A DNA stretch of 64,000 nt from positions 38,159,348 to 38,223,347 of the forward strand of contig CAIIXF020000006.1 of assembly GCA_903813345.2 (NCBI GenBank), given 5' to 3'. The position numbers and the translations under genes are program-made. Source of the DNA: Owenia fusiformis. Taxonomy: Eukaryota; Annelida; Polychaeta; Sabellida; Oweniidae. Under the pieces are notes generated by a model. It was not told the origin of the DNA and ran no database searches. It saw only the letters and a list, made by a program, of their open reading frames with translations. How positions within the stretch are numbered: the stretch's first letter is position 1; each line of letters opens with the position of its first letter. Positions 1 to 13,334 of the stretch are shown here, piece after piece.

Positions 1-3000
1 TTTTGTAAGAAGCTGTAGTTTTTGACTCAATTCGTAGATTATTATCAAACTTTCACAACTAAATTCACATTGAATTAACTAAATAATTTGCAAATTTCAA
101 GGCAAAATATGCAAAATTGACTGAGTTATTCAACTTTCTTACGGTCCTATTTTTTGGACACCCTGTAAATCATGAACTGTACAGTCACAATGTAATATTT
201 ACCATCGTACTCTTCCCTTCAATAAATAGACCACTGTAGTATCACGTAACCATACTTGAAAGATATGTCTAAGTTATGGCCTATTCCAGCCATTTTGAAT
301 TTTCTCAGAAAAAATACCATTATTGTGATCCACTCTAAATATACTCTTAGTATAATATAGCCATACTTCTAAGATGAAGAAAATTGAAAAGGTTTAATGG
401 TAATAAATATGATCTTAAACAATGCTGAAGGACTTAGTTTTTAACATTTGTTGGCTCACCCTGTGCCTCAATTGGTTTTATTTCAAGTCATTTAAAGAGT
501 TAGTTTAAAAATTGCATAAATTGTTGGACTCTGAGACATAAAAAATCTTCAGTGTTGAATTGTTTTTCCTCAAAATCAGTGTTCAAAAGTTCACTTAATA
601 AGCATCATATCCTAACCTTTTGGAATAAATGTACTCATTCTCACCTGATCTGTGCGGTCACTATACAGTGACAACTCCAGGAGACAGCTCTCTAATGTGA
701 CCTTGGTATCTGCGAGTCATTTTGTCAAAGTTTCATAATAGTAGTGAAGGCTTTGCCGGAGTGTGTCTCGACCCAATACCAAGGAATTTGTCAAGAGTTT
801 TCGCCCCCTGTGTCTGCATGGTATGAAGCAGGCTCTGACCATCCTCTATTTGTACAGGAATATCCTTTTTGGAGAAATTATATTTTCATTTACATACAGT
901 CACTGTGTTTGCTTTTAGTAATGCTTTGAGCTTTAATAATCTGAGCAATTACACCTGATAATTTTAAATGAGTTGCATTTTTCATTCATTGTTGGCATTG
1001 AACTTGTAATATTTTGAATGTAAAATATATTAGAGAAATACATTTGCACTGTATTACTACAGGAGGGTTTTTTAATCGTAAATAAATGGACCTTCACTTG
1101 TTCTAGTTGAGTTTGCATTGTGCTTTCATCTTCTGAAGTATCCATACAAATGAGAGAGAAATGTAACTTTGGATAATCTCTACAATTTCTTTTGAGACAT
1201 CTGTTTATAAGAGTTGAGGGTTCAAGAATGTGAGAATACAATGTTTATGGAACACCCTGTGTATAATTTCGGCTTCATGCTGTAAAATATCCCAAAATTT
1301 ACCTTGAGTAATTGAGCTTGTGTGGTGTGCATATCCCCCTCCAGGTTATTCAGTGGTTTCTCCATCTATTCATTCTGTGGCATGGTCCAATATCTCCTGG
1401 TAGATAATCTGGTTTGACAATACATTGTCACATTCCCTTAATAAATCCTAAAAGAGAGATGAGATCAAAGAAATGAGATCAAATGGATGTCCCTTTCTTA
1501 GAGGAACACCCTGATTTAGATTTACATTTGTACACGATAGATTGCGGGGTCAATTAGTCCCCATGACAACTAATTTCCAAGACAACTGGTTGCCAAGAAC
1601 CAACTCATCCCAGTCAATTGATCCCCAAGACAACTCATCCTTAAGACAATTGATACTATACTCATCTAATCCCCAATGTTTGAAGTTTATTTTTGTACCA
1701 GTAATATTAAAATTACCCAATGTAACAGTGCATCATATAAAGTAATATTAAAAATACCCAATGTAACAGTGCATCATATAAAGTATCTCCAGATTATACT
1801 GTACCTCCACTTTGTCGAGAACCATGTGGTATCTCTCACAAACAAGGTTCTTCTCTCAGGTAAAATAAGGGTCACCACTCTATGTCTACAACTCTGAGAA
1901 TTTCTCCCTCCTTCTGTCTACCAAACTTTTCTCACTCATTAGTGTCAGCTTCAAAGTCTAAAAATATATGAGAAATCCTTCAGGGGTTCCATTCAAAAAT
2001 TACTTGTGTTCTGTGAAAACATGATTTGTAAAATTTTAGATTTGTATATTGATATAGCTAGAGTAGCTTCCAAAATTCAAATGGTAATATGACTCTAAAA
2101 TGCTATTCTTAACTGTCAAATAAGTCTTGCCCCCCCCCCTCTACAGCCAAAACCAAAATATATCTTACAAAGTTTAATATGTCATTGGAAAGATCGTCCA
2201 AACTTACATAATTATCATACATCTGATTCCTATCAATCAATGTCACAAATTGCAACATTGAATCAGTTGAAGTGACTATAAAACTAGAAACATGGCAATT
2301 TGCTGTATTTTCAGGATTTTAATTATCAGGCACCAGATAAGGCATTTTTCTCAAGTTGGTGCAAAATTCTCATTTTCACAATTCAGACCAAAACTGGTAA
2401 AATGTGCCAATTTTTTCTCATTTTTAAGTGGGTGCAAATGAATTTTAAGGAGGATGTAATAAGGCCAGTTTTAAAATTCTCAGGTAGGTGCTGTGCCTTC
2501 TTGCTTAATGCTGAGCAGATGACTGTATGCATTGCATATGGCAGTGATTTGAACTAATTTGTGGATAATGTCAGTGAGATATGTATAAAATAAAAATTTA
2601 ATTGAAAATACCCGAGACTTGTGATTAAATGTAACTTTGTGTGATTTAGCTCTAAGATTATGATTTTCTTCTTCCTTGTAGGACAGTAAGTTCTGAAATG
2701 AATACATAACAAAATATTTGGAAATTAAATATTAAAATTATTCATTGAAATAAAGATCCAGACTTTCATTGAACATACCTGGACATTCTGTAATTTAGCA
2801 TGCACAGGCGATCTGTCCCCCTGTGTGAATGTATTGCTTCTAAGTTTGGCCTCGAGGTCATCTAGGCTCTGTTACAAAGCCTTGTATAGTCTTCCATAGC
2901 CCTCATGTTCAATCACAGCCTTTTCCTGTTTCATACACTGTTTCTTACAGCTACTAACTAGTAGTGCATGGTACCTACAGGACAATTAAGTGTTACTCAT

Positions 3001-3190
3001 TGTGTTTGAGGAATGACATGTTTTTATGATGACTAAGACCCAGTTGCATGTAGTTTTGTGAGGGTTTGAAGCTAGTTGTCTTTAAATGCACTCCATATTC
3101 ATCAAAAAAGTGAGAATATAAAACAAGAATTATGTAGTAATATTGTGTTAATATTGCAATTTTACACATTTTTATATCCAAAATATTAAT
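1..3190. other. gene-free AT-rich stretch
   Basis: I see no supportable gene. Open frames here are short and lack family features. Three ACACCCTG-type ends (near 159-170, 1245-1256 and 1504-1513) look like single termini of decayed TA-flanked DNA transposons of the kind that are whole elsewhere in the window. A short direct duplication (AATGTAACAGTGCATCATAT) lies at about 1717-1782. Confidence 0.6.
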
Positions 3191-3195
3191 AACAC

Positions 3196-3690
3196 ACTGG
3201 TGATCCACTCGATTACGATGGTTACTGAAAAGGTTCGTTTCGGTAACAAAATGTTGGAACGTCGAAGGTATGATATTTATTTTTTCCTAATGTCACGCGT
3301 TGTAGGCAGAATCCCCACGACATTTTTTCACACAAACGTGTATCATATGTTTTAGAAAAGGTACATATTTGTGAAAAAATAGCTCAAAAGACAACAGAAT
3401 CGTCGATTTAATTCCTCACTTTAGTTACGGAAATGATATTGGTTAAAAATGCAGATCTTAACTGTTTTTCAAAATATTGTTTCTGTAACTTAAGTGAGGA
3501 ATTAAAATGACGATTCAGTTGTCTTCTGAACTACTTGTTCGCAAATATGTACATTTTCTTAAACATATGTGATAGATATATGTTGTCGGTTTGTGATAAA
3601 AATGTTGTGGTAATTCTGCCTATAATGTGTGAAATAAGGAAAAAAGAAAAATCGTACCTTGGACTTTCGGAGTTGGTTACCAGTGATAAC
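3196..3690. mobile_element. foldback element, family A, copy 1
   Basis: The left half (CACTGGTGATCC, GGTTCGTTTCGGTAACAAAATG, ATTCCTCACTTTAGTTAC) is repeated in reverse complement in the right half, which ends ACCAGTGATAAC. The whole folds into one long imperfect hairpin of about 490 bp. The halves differ at many positions, so this copy is old. No coding capacity is visible. A second member at 58334-58745 shares the left arm closely, so this is a dispersed family, probably a non-autonomous DNA transposon. Confidence 0.75.
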
Positions 3691-3699
3691 AGATCTTTG

Positions 3700-5850
3700 T
3701 AAAATACCTGGAAATTATCTGTGAGGCAAGGTTGGCTACTCTGGTGTTAGATGTGCTTACTGATAGGCTCCACCCATTCTCACTCAATGAGTCAAGCTCT
3801 GATCCATACACTATCATCTCTCTTGATGCAGTCTGGAAATAAAACATTATACATCTTGTTTGGACCTCTTATGAAAAAAATAATTGATCCTAATTGAACA
3901 ACAAGTGTTTAAAGCTTTGGTAAAGACTAGTTAAGTGTTTCAGGATGATGTCATAACATGTCATGTCAGGGATTATTTTGACAAAACTTATATTATCACA
4001 AAAAGAATGTCATTGCTGGCTAATTAAAGTAATTCTAATATAAACTACAATCAAAATTGAACAGAGGGGGGGGGGGGGGGGGGGGGTGAATGGATGGGGG
4101 AGTAATATGTCTAAACCTAAACCAGAAAACTGTGCTCATTGTGAAAATATCATTGCTCATTGTGAAAGTGAAGCTACTTTTGTTCTGATATTTCTTACAT
4201 CAAATGGCAGCTATCTTGTTTTTCCCCCTTCAAATTAAACTGGCGGGAAATTCAAAATTTGAAAAATAATTAAATATACTTATCACATACATTTAACTGA
4301 GGGACCAAAAGGGCATATATCCAGACTCATCCTTTACACAAATATGTGAGTTGATAATTAAACTCAGTAACACTTGATAACCCCCCCCCCCCTGCTTGAA
4401 AAATAATGCTGGGAAGATCACTGAATGCCTTGGAGTATATTTGCATAATTAATCTCAGTGGGTGGCACTCAGGTGGGTGCAAAAACTCTCATTTTCACAA
4501 TTTAGACAAAAATTGGTGAGATATGCCAATGATTTTTTTCATTTTTATGTGGGTGCAAACTGATTTTCAGGTGGGTGCAAGCATATTTTCAGGTGGTTGC
4601 TGCGCCCATCTTGCTTTATGCTGGGGAGATCACTGCCAGTTGCATCTAATTAAATGAACTATTGACATATTGATTGTGATTTAACATTAAAATTGTGACA
4701 CTTAAAAGAGTAAATGAATTTTTAATCTTTAAAGGTTTTTCAACATTGTGTAAATTAGGATTTAGCTTGAGCTTTTTCAGATTATTTAATTGAAGCTAGC
4801 TATATTGATAGAAAATAACATATAGAATTCAAAGAACTTATAACTGATACTCTTCGTTATTAATGAGTGGAATTAAGTAATTTGCAACTTTACTCTGTTA
4901 CTGTTTGTAATGGCCGATTTTTTTAAGGCACTTTTTTTTATTTAATTTTGCACCACTGTAATAATACTGTCACCACCCATTAATTTTCATTCAAAATTTT
5001 ACCGCTCACTTTTGAAAAATTAGGGAGAACACTGAATATGCTATTAAATAGAAGAAACTGTGGTCTTTAATTAATGGTTACAAATGCAGATCAATTAAAA
5101 ACATGACTTAAAATAACATGACTTTATGGAAACCATCTGATTTATAAAAAATTCAACATCACATTTAACAGCTCTCTCCATTTTTTAGTTTTAAAAGATG
5201 TACTGAATAGTGTTGAGTTGCCAAGCTGAGAACATCTTCCCAAAAATCTCTGCAACCTTATGCAGTCATCATTTCCATATCATCATTGCACACAAATATC
5301 TTTCTAACAATACATTCAAAAGAAAGGTGGACACATCAAGGACTAAGGCACACCCAAAGAGTACATTAAATCAACATAAAATGTAGGAAAATTCAGAATG
5401 AATATATATTTTTAATACTCACATAATAGTACATTTCCTCTTCTTAAACACCAGGACATCGCATCTCAGACATACATTCATCTTCTGAAAGTACAAAATG
5501 GGGTTCATAATTTAGATCTAAAACATTTGAGCAGCTCTTGCTAAGTTTGAGTATGTATGCTTGGTATTTTGATGCAATCCTCAATGGATTCACATGTTTC
5601 TCTCTATTAATCCATTCATTTGTTGAAATTAACAGATCTCTAAAACACTCAAATTATTATACTAGATTCCTCTTTTAAACTTAAAAAGTAGAAAACAGCA
5701 ATTGTGAATAATTCCAAATGAAGTAGGATTATTTCAATCAATATTCCAACATATGAACTCTCACATAGAGAGACTGATTGAGAGAGTGAATGAGTTACTG
5801 AACTTCTGATTGAGAGTGAGATAATGACTAAGGAAGTAAGTGACTTACTA
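3700..5850. other. gene-free stretch with homopolymer runs
   Basis: No gene is supportable. It holds a run of about 24 G (near 4063-4086) and a run of about 12 C near 4381-4392. A phrase built on GGTGGGTGC and CTCATTTTTA occurs at 4470-4600 and also at 2350-2480, a weak dispersed repeat. Confidence 0.5.
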
Positions 5851-5859
5851 AGTGACTGA

Positions 5860-5940
5860 GTAAGTGGCTTGCTGGCTGGCTTGCTGGGTGGCTGGATGGC
5901 TGGCTTGCTGGGTGGCTGGCTTGCTGGGTGGCTGGCTGAT
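5860..5940 (+). repeat. GGCT-based minisatellite
   Basis: Tandem copies of units such as GGCTGGCTTGCTGGGT run for about 80 bp, with a degenerate GACTGAGTAAGT-like lead-in from about 5760. Simple-sequence DNA with no coding signal. Confidence 0.8.
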
Positions 5941-6284
5941 CAACTCCACATTATGGAGATAAGCTTAAACATAAGTTAAGACGTAAGTTAAGACAAGAGA
6001 TCTCTTAGGGAACTCGACAATACTGATTCTGATTGACATTTTTACTTGAATTTGTGGACAGCCCGTCCGTGGTCCCGTCCCCAAAAATAAGAAATCAGGA
6101 GACCATTGTGCAATAATATTTGGAAAAGTATATTGATATTGTACATGAATGACATTTGGATATTTCAGATTATTTAGTTTTTTTGTGCAATAACCCTGTG
6201 CCCTCTTATAATGAATTTCAGCCATGTTACAATGTATCTTTTTGAAAATACTATGGCAGAGAAGCACACATGCTATCTATTGCA

Positions 6285-8190
6285 AGACTTATGCCTAGCA
6301 CAACTGTCACCATGTTATTAAGTGTTCTTAAGTTTCGCAAGGATCTTGCCATGGTGGTATTATCGTGAAAGCCTGGTATAACCGTGACAATGCTATATTA
6401 TATTGCAAGGCCTGTCATGACTGTGGTAATGTTTAAGCCTGATATGACAGTCGCAATGGTTGCAAGGCCTGTCACGACCTTGGTAATGTTAAAGCACAAT
6501 ATGACTGTGACAATGGTTATATTAAATAGCATTTAGTAGCATTGCAAATTTCATAGAATGATTAACTACATTAAATATCTGAATCTAGACTTCTATACAT
6601 GAACATGGTACTCACGTACATTGATACATAAAATTTTAGAATCATTTAACTCATAATTCATTTCCGAACACTATAATTCTAATCTCATTCAAGAACGAGA
6701 AACATTGTCACAGTCATATCAGGCCTTATTTATAATAAAGCACTGTCGCGGTCATATCAGGGTTTAACATTACCACGGTCATGACACTGGCCTTGCAATA
6801 TAATATTACATTGTCAAGGTTATACCAGGCATTCACGATAACAGTACCACGGTCATGGCAGGATCATTGTGCAACATAAAAACACATGCTATCTATTGCA
6901 AGACTTATGCCTGGCACAACCGTCGACATGTTATTAAGTGTTTTTAGGTTTCGCAAGGATCCTGCCATGACCGTGGTATTGTTATCGTGAAAGCCTGGTA
7001 TAACCGTGCCAATGCTATATTATATTGCAAGGCCTGTCATGACCGTGGTAATGTTAAAGCCTGATATAACTGTGACAATGTTCACGTTCTTGAATGAGAT
7101 TAGAATTATAGTTTGTGGAAATGAATTATGAGTTAAAGTAGTAGTAGTATCCTAGATTTACATATTTAAGGTAGATAAATGATGACGTTTTCGATTACAG
7201 TATTCTCATGCTACTAAATGTCACTAATATAACCATTGTCACGGTCATATTGTGCTTTAACATTACCACAGTCATGACAGGCCTTGCAACCATTGTCATG
7301 GTCATATCAGGCTTTAACATTATGATGGTCATGACAGGCCTTGTAACCATTGTCACCGTCATATCAGGCTTTAACATTACCACGGTCATGTCAGGCCTTG
7401 CAATATAGTATAGTTACTTCGGTCCAAAGCCTTCTCTATATTCCGGCTTTGAGGAGGAAGATTGAGCTGCCTTAGTATTATAAAAATTGTAAATCATTGT
7501 GTCACACGCACAGTAAATATGGCATAATAATATGAAATATACCTTTATGTATAGATTTGAAGAACATCAGCTCACATCCCCGTCTGAATCTATTGTTATA
7601 TTTGATTTCTTTAAGCGAGAATAATTTCAAATTTTATTCACGTCCAGAACCGGAAGCCATTTTTAGCTACAGCGAGAAAATTTCACCATGTGTCAAGCTC
7701 CGAAATGAAATTTTGACATATCTAAATCCAGACAAGCAACGCTTCATCCTAAATATGATTAATATTCTTAAAAATATTTATAAAATTTATTAAAAATGAG
7801 TTCTAGGTGCGTGTAGGTGCGTGTAGCACCTTTTCTAGAGTACATACGAAATCAATGAAGTTACGTCTAGCTGTAAGCTAGAGACTCGAGTAATAGTATA
7901 GTATTGTCACGGTCATATCAGGCTTTAACATTACCACGGTCATGACAGACCATGCGATATAATATAGCATTGTCACTGTTATACCAGGCTATCACGATAA
8001 CACTTCCACGGTCATGGCAGGATCCTTGCGAAACTTAAAATTACTTAATAACATGGTGACGGTTGTGCCAGGCATAGGTCTTGCAACAGATAGGGTCTCC
8101 ATAAAAATACTTGATAACATGGTGACGATTGTGCCAGTCATACATGTAAGTCTTGTAGATAGGGTCTCGAGAAGCATCAACATATAAGAG
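6285..8190. repeat. inverted-repeat cluster with CATGACCGTGGTAATG units
   Basis: A unit of roughly 190 bp built from TGCAAGGCCTGTCATGACC, GTGGTAATGTTAAAGCCTGA and TATAACCGTGACAATG runs forward at 6285-6520 and 6885-7085. It runs in reverse complement at 6700-6880, 7225-7410 and 7900-8165. The strand alternation makes the region fold into large hairpins. Open frames on both strands at 7195-7408 are products of the repeat (a repeating hydrophobic peptide) and not genes. Likely a compound foldback transposon remnant. Confidence 0.7.
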
Positions 8191-8544
8191 GCCACACACT
8201 TTATTAGCCAAACTAGAACTAATTCAAGATAAACGAAAGTCATTTATGTACAATAGGAATATATTTTCCATATATTTTTGCATAATGATATTTTAATTTC
8301 TTTTTTTTAGGTTTACTGACGCAGTGAAATTTTTTTGAAAATCAAAATCAATGGGCGATAATTCATCATACTCACTTTACGGGAAAATTACAAGTTTTAT
8401 GCTGAATTTATAAGAAAAAATCATTACCCTGTTTGATCCTCGCTTAGTCTTGTTCACTTTGAGCAACTTCTTACCTTCAGATCGGCTATATTGATTACAA
8501 ACTAACGGTACAAAACTTCCAGAAAGATATTTCGGCAAGATAGC

Positions 8545-10270
8545 ACGGGTTAAGAGCGCTCTGATTGGTTGGATTTGTAGCACGGGTTAGGAGCGCCTCT
8601 ATCGGTTGGACTTCGAACTAAATTCCAGCACGGGTGTGAAAGCCCAACTGTTCTGGGCTACCCAAGTGTTCTGTCTCTTGCCCAACTGTTCTGACAACCT
8701 AAGTGTTGCGAGTTCACATATTTTATAATATCTTAAAATTCACAAGAGAGGGTGCCAAAAGTTAAAAGTGCCACACAATGAAGAAAGAGAGCCAGAAAAT
8801 GTCGAAAATTGTCCATTATTAGAAATACGCACCCATTTTTTGCAAAAGGCCAATTTTCCTGAACAAGTTGAGACATACTTAGTATTCCTGAAACTGAGAC
8901 CCAGTCTACATATATCGATATATTCTGTCCAAATATCCTATTGCTCAGGAGTGTTCCATGGTGCAAAGGTCGAACACCCGGGGTTTTGACACTCCTCAAT
9001 GGGTGCCCTGTTACACTCCCCTCCATAAGTTTGGCAACCTTAGCTCCCCCATTGAACTACGTGTTAAAAGCCTCTTTACCTTTGAATTTTTATTTACTTA
9101 ACCTACCATGAAAATACTTATACTATTAACGGAAAGGTAATTTGACTTTATTTCCAATACCTCAACATTTTCTCAATTTTTTCCCTCAATTACAATAAGT
9201 TGAAAATTGATGATAAATTTGATGAATTTTTGAAAATCGACATTCCCATGTTAACCAATGGGAAATGATAGGTTTGCCGCAAGTCATATGACAGAATATC
9301 CATCCATCCGAGTCCTTGCAAAAAATACGAATAAGGCAGGCAATTGAATTTGTTAACTTTATTTAACAAAAAATTGACATGTTTCTTCAGGTTCAACAAA
9401 GTTATAGGGCTTTAAAGTCAAAATAGTTTTTCAAAAAACCTTTCCCATTGAAATAACTCAGGAGGCGAAAAATTATTTTCAAAAATGACTTTGAAGCGCT
9501 GTAACTTTAGTATTCATCAAATAAACTAAACACTTAGTGTACAAAAAAGTTAGACAATTCAATTTTCTATATAAATTTTTTTTGCTGAATCTTTTACTGA
9601 AAATATATCCTGATTTCTGATTTGCCCGAACCCTCCATTTCCCATTGAATTACATGGGAATGACGATTTTCAAAAATTCATTAAATTTATCATCAATTTT
9701 CGACCTATTCTAATTGAGGAAAAAATTGAGAAATTTTGGAGGTATTGAAAATAAGGTCAAGTTACGTTTCCATTAATATTATAAGTTATCTCATCGCCGG
9801 TTAAGTAAATAAAAATTCAAACGTAAAGAGGCTGACCAATGGGGGAGCTAAGGTTGCCAAACTTATGGAGGGGAGTGTAGTTATACATAAAAAAGGAAAA
9901 TCTTTTGTGCATGAGACAGCTACATTATAAGTGATTTGATTAACTTAATGTCAACAGTCATCTCTGTAGAAATCTAAAATTGGATTAGAAATTGAAAAAT
10001 CACCATATCTAGTGTATTTGCTAAAATAAGTAAACCCAGAATACTTGGGTCAATTCAGAATATTTCGGCAGGAGTCAGAATTCTTGGGTAGCCCGGAACA
10101 CTTGGAGCTTCACACACGGGTTTGATCTGAGGCCCAGGGTTTGATCGAACCTCAAACCTGTGCTAAATTCTAGCACGGGTTTGATCAACCTCAAACACGT
10201 GCTAAACTTTAGCACGGGTTTGATCAACCTCAAACACGTGCTAAACTTTAGCACGTGTTTGATGTGTATC
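8545..10270. mobile_element. outer foldback element carrying a nested element
   Basis: The arm at about 8620-8712 (AGCACGGGTGTGAA, GGGCTACCCAAGTGTTCTG) recurs in reverse complement at about 10020-10125 (CTTGGGTAGCCCGGAACACT, CTTCACACACGGGTTTGATC). Just outside the right arm a 39-bp unit, TAGCACGGGTTTGATCAACC followed by TCAAACACGTGCTAAACTT, is repeated about three times to 10265. AGCACGGGTT motifs flank the left arm too. A separate TA-flanked foldback (9014-9877) lies between the arms, so the outer element is the older. Confidence 0.6.
9014..9877. mobile_element. TA-flanked foldback element (CACTCCCCTCC ends)
   Basis: It begins CACTCCCCTCCATAAG and ends in the reverse complement CTTATGGAGGGGAGTG, each end abutting TA, which marks a Tc1/mariner-type target duplication. 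The inverted arms extend about 250 bp inward (for example TTGGCAACCTTAGCTCCCCC against its complement near 9838-9862). No transposase is visible; non-autonomous. Confidence 0.8.
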
Positions 10271-10299
10271 CGGCATCGAGTGCTTCTGATAAAAGGCCT

Positions 10300-12110
10300 C
10301 GAAGGGTGGTGTTATAAGAATTCTGGTAATTGTTGCATATTTTGCTTTACTTTTATTAATTTTTTTCACAGGGTCCATCGGACGCACACATACTGCAAGT
10401 ACCGTCAGTACGCTAGATTTTGATTAGATTTTACACTCTTCATCGCATTAAACTTCACAAAGTTCATCGAATCCAATTATTTATGTCCAAACAAACATAT
10501 AGGGCAGGCATTTCAACTAACTCAGTGCCAACCCCAAACCCCAATTTCATACAATAGTATAGTTTCTATATAGCTGAATAAATCTGAATAAAGCGTATAT
10601 AATAGATGTCACCGTTGTTTGTCTTTTATTTCCTTGGGCTAAACTTCCATTGACTCCAATGCTCAAAACTTTTAAAAGTCACTTAATTTCATGATTTATC
10701 AAAAAGTGATGGTCGAATATGTCTCTAACTCGAATGGCATATTATTTTTCATGATATATTTCATTTCATGATTTATCAAAAAGTGATGGTCGAATATGTC
10801 TCTAACTCGAATGGCATATTATTTTAAAGAATTTTAGCGTTGCACCATTGGAGAATTGGCCCAATTTTTTAAAATGTCATGGAAAATGATTCAAACGGCT
10901 TAACTGTGTCAATCAAAGCTATTATAGGAGGAAACTTTCCACTAAATTCAAATATGCTATTAAAAGAAATAAAAGTAAGTCATTAGAGGAGAAAAGTGCA
11001 AATCGCTTAAAATTCTGACGCCTTTGATGCAAACGATGCGTTCATGATTTATTTGAACAATTGGCAGATAAAAATTGAGGCAACAGCTTGAAATGTTTTT
11101 AACGTAACCCCAGCACCGATGCCGAGGAGTTTTGAACACCGACCGCGAAATTCCACAGATCAATCTCTAGACGCATTAGGGACGCAAAGATCGTCAAAAC
11201 AATCGTCAGGAGACTTCAATACTGGTGTCATTTAAGTCTGATACAGATGACAGCGCGGACGACGAACCCCACTATGAGAAAGGGCATAACATATTCCGAT
11301 GTAAGCGGTCTAAACAATCGGGGCAGGATGGGACCAATCAACGACATTGCCAAAGTGCCAGTGGAATAGCCTCATTTTTATGTACACAGAGGTTCAGATT
11401 GTAAATCAGCTACGGTTTAACTGTCCACGATTTCTTTTTCTCCGGTTACATTGAAAGCAATGCCGCACACGATGCATTATCAATGCCGATGCATTGTCAA
11501 TGCATGTGACGATGTACATCACTGCCACCGAGTCATGCTGGGTAAAATTGAACAAGGCATGCTCACGTGGTTTTTCATTGTTGGAAAATATTGATGTTCG
11601 TTCCTGGGAGCCAATCCTCCTTGGGCAAAATTATAAGAACAGACAAGACAACTTGATCGCAGAGATTCCCTAAATCTTCAACTAGTTTGTGAAGGATTAT
11701 GTTGATGCTCGTTATACGGTTGGATTGAAAACCCGCCCGATATCATGATGTCACCTGATGTCCCCCATTCAGTCATTTTGCAAGAAAGCTGTGGCTCACC
11801 CGAATGAGCAATTATTGTGTTTGAGCATTCTCAGATTTAAAGATACATTGTGCTTTAGGTTTCTCTCCCGGAAAATCAGTGATGTCCTGTTAAAATTGCT
11901 TATACCTTACATACCTTAGATATATCATGAAACCCACGTGGGGGTATACTATTGCTGATATATTGAGAAAATCAACAAAACAACCAAATGAGTTTGCAGC
12001 AATGAAGGGATTCCCTGTCAAGTGACACTTAAGCCAATTACATTCAGAGTCGTTTTTAAATTTTCATAACTGTCATTTACGGAGTTCCCTTAGCCAAGTG
12101 TCTAAAATGA
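10300..12110. other. gene-free stretch with one short tandem duplication
   Basis: No gene is supportable. A unit of about 78 bp containing CATGATTTATCAAAAAGTG and TCTAACTCGAATGGCATATT is present twice in tandem, near 10689-10766 and 10767-10844, nearly identical. The rest is unassigned AT-rich sequence. Confidence 0.6.
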
Positions 12111-12113
12111 TAG

Positions 12114-12794
12114 ACAAAGGAGTGGTATCGATATGGAGAACTGGATTCAACAATGTTATTCTCTTAAACCAATCATTGAAAACATTCTGTAAAAAACACG
12201 GTTTTTTATGTAATGTTGACTGATTGACACAATTTAATGCGAAAATTGTTTTTGTTAACATTTTCTGTTTTTTAGTGCAATTCTTTTTGCTCCTTTCTAC
12301 CAATTCTTGAGAATGAAATAAAATGTCTTTCCGAATCTTGTTGGAACAAAATAGCATATACAACATGTTTTAGACCTCTCAATAATATAGTTATACAAAG
12401 GAATTTTTGCTTGATTTTAAAAAAGTATTCAAAAAATTAAAACAAAATTCCCCCAAAATAGATAAAAATTTTCATTAACAAGATGCTTTTTAAAATCAAC
12501 CAAAACATCCTTTGTACAATTACAATATTGAGAGACCTTAACATGTTGTGTTATGTCGTTTTGTTCCAATGAGGTTCGGAAAGATGTTTCGTTTCACTCT
12601 AGAAACATGGTACCAAGATGATGTGTTTTCTAAAACAATATAGATGAAAGTATATATTTATTTTTCAAATTATATTGTAACCATTCAAAAGATGACCATT
12701 AAATTGACGATGTGTTAAATTTTAGGTTTTTTATGACTGGTTAAGAGAAACGTGTGTTCAAAAAGTTCTCCATATTGATACCACTCCTTTTGGC
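12114..12794. mobile_element. foldback element, family B, copy 1
   Basis: The left end (CAAAGGAGTGGTATCGATAT, then GGAGAAC) is mirrored by the right end (GTTCTCCATATTGATACCAC, then TCCTTTTG). The arms continue through CTCTTAAACCAATCAT on the left against ATGACTGGTTAAGAG on the right. Partial members lie at 26296-26580 and at the window's right edge from about 63765. No coding capacity; a non-autonomous DNA element is the best reading. Confidence 0.8.
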
Positions 12795-12839
12795 CTTGTA
12801 AATCAATGCAAAATAGAAAACCATGAAAATGCATTCAAT

Positions 12840-13320
12840 TTTGCATGTAAATTAACGTGCTTTGCATGAATTTGAACGGATGTCGCATGGACTTTGCATG
12901 GATTTGAATGGGTGTTGCATGGACTTTGCATGGATATGAATGGATGGTATGGACTTTGCATGTATTTGAATGGATGTTGCATGGGCTTTGCATGGATTTG
13001 AATGGATGTTGCATGGCCCATGCAAGTCCATGCAAAATTGCATGCATCTGCATGGGTTTATATGAAAACCATGCAATCCACATGGACATTGTATGGAATA
13101 TTTCTCGCAGCCTGCATGGACTTTTCATGTGGATTAACGTGCTTTGCATGGATTTGAATGGATGGTGAATGGAGTTTGCATGGATTTGAATGGATATGGT
13201 GAATGGGCTTTGCATGGTTTTGAATGGACTTTGCATGTTTTTTTATGAATTAGTTTTAGATCTGCTGCATGGGTGTTGCATGGGTATTGCATGGAAACGT
13301 CGCATGGACTTTGCATGCAC
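12840..13320 (+). repeat. GCATGGA-rich minisatellite
   Basis: About 20 tandem units based on TTTGCATGGATTTGAATGGA and variants, of about 24 and 48 bp. Several overlapping open frames in both directions run through it and translate to low-complexity HPFKSMQSPCN-like peptides; these come from the repeat length and are not genes. Confidence 0.85.
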
Positions 13321-13334
13321 GCGGTTTTTCTAAG

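Noticed and set aside
7195-7408. Two opposite frames of about 65 residues rich in V, M and T
   Set aside because: They are both strands of the CATGACCGTGG repeat units.
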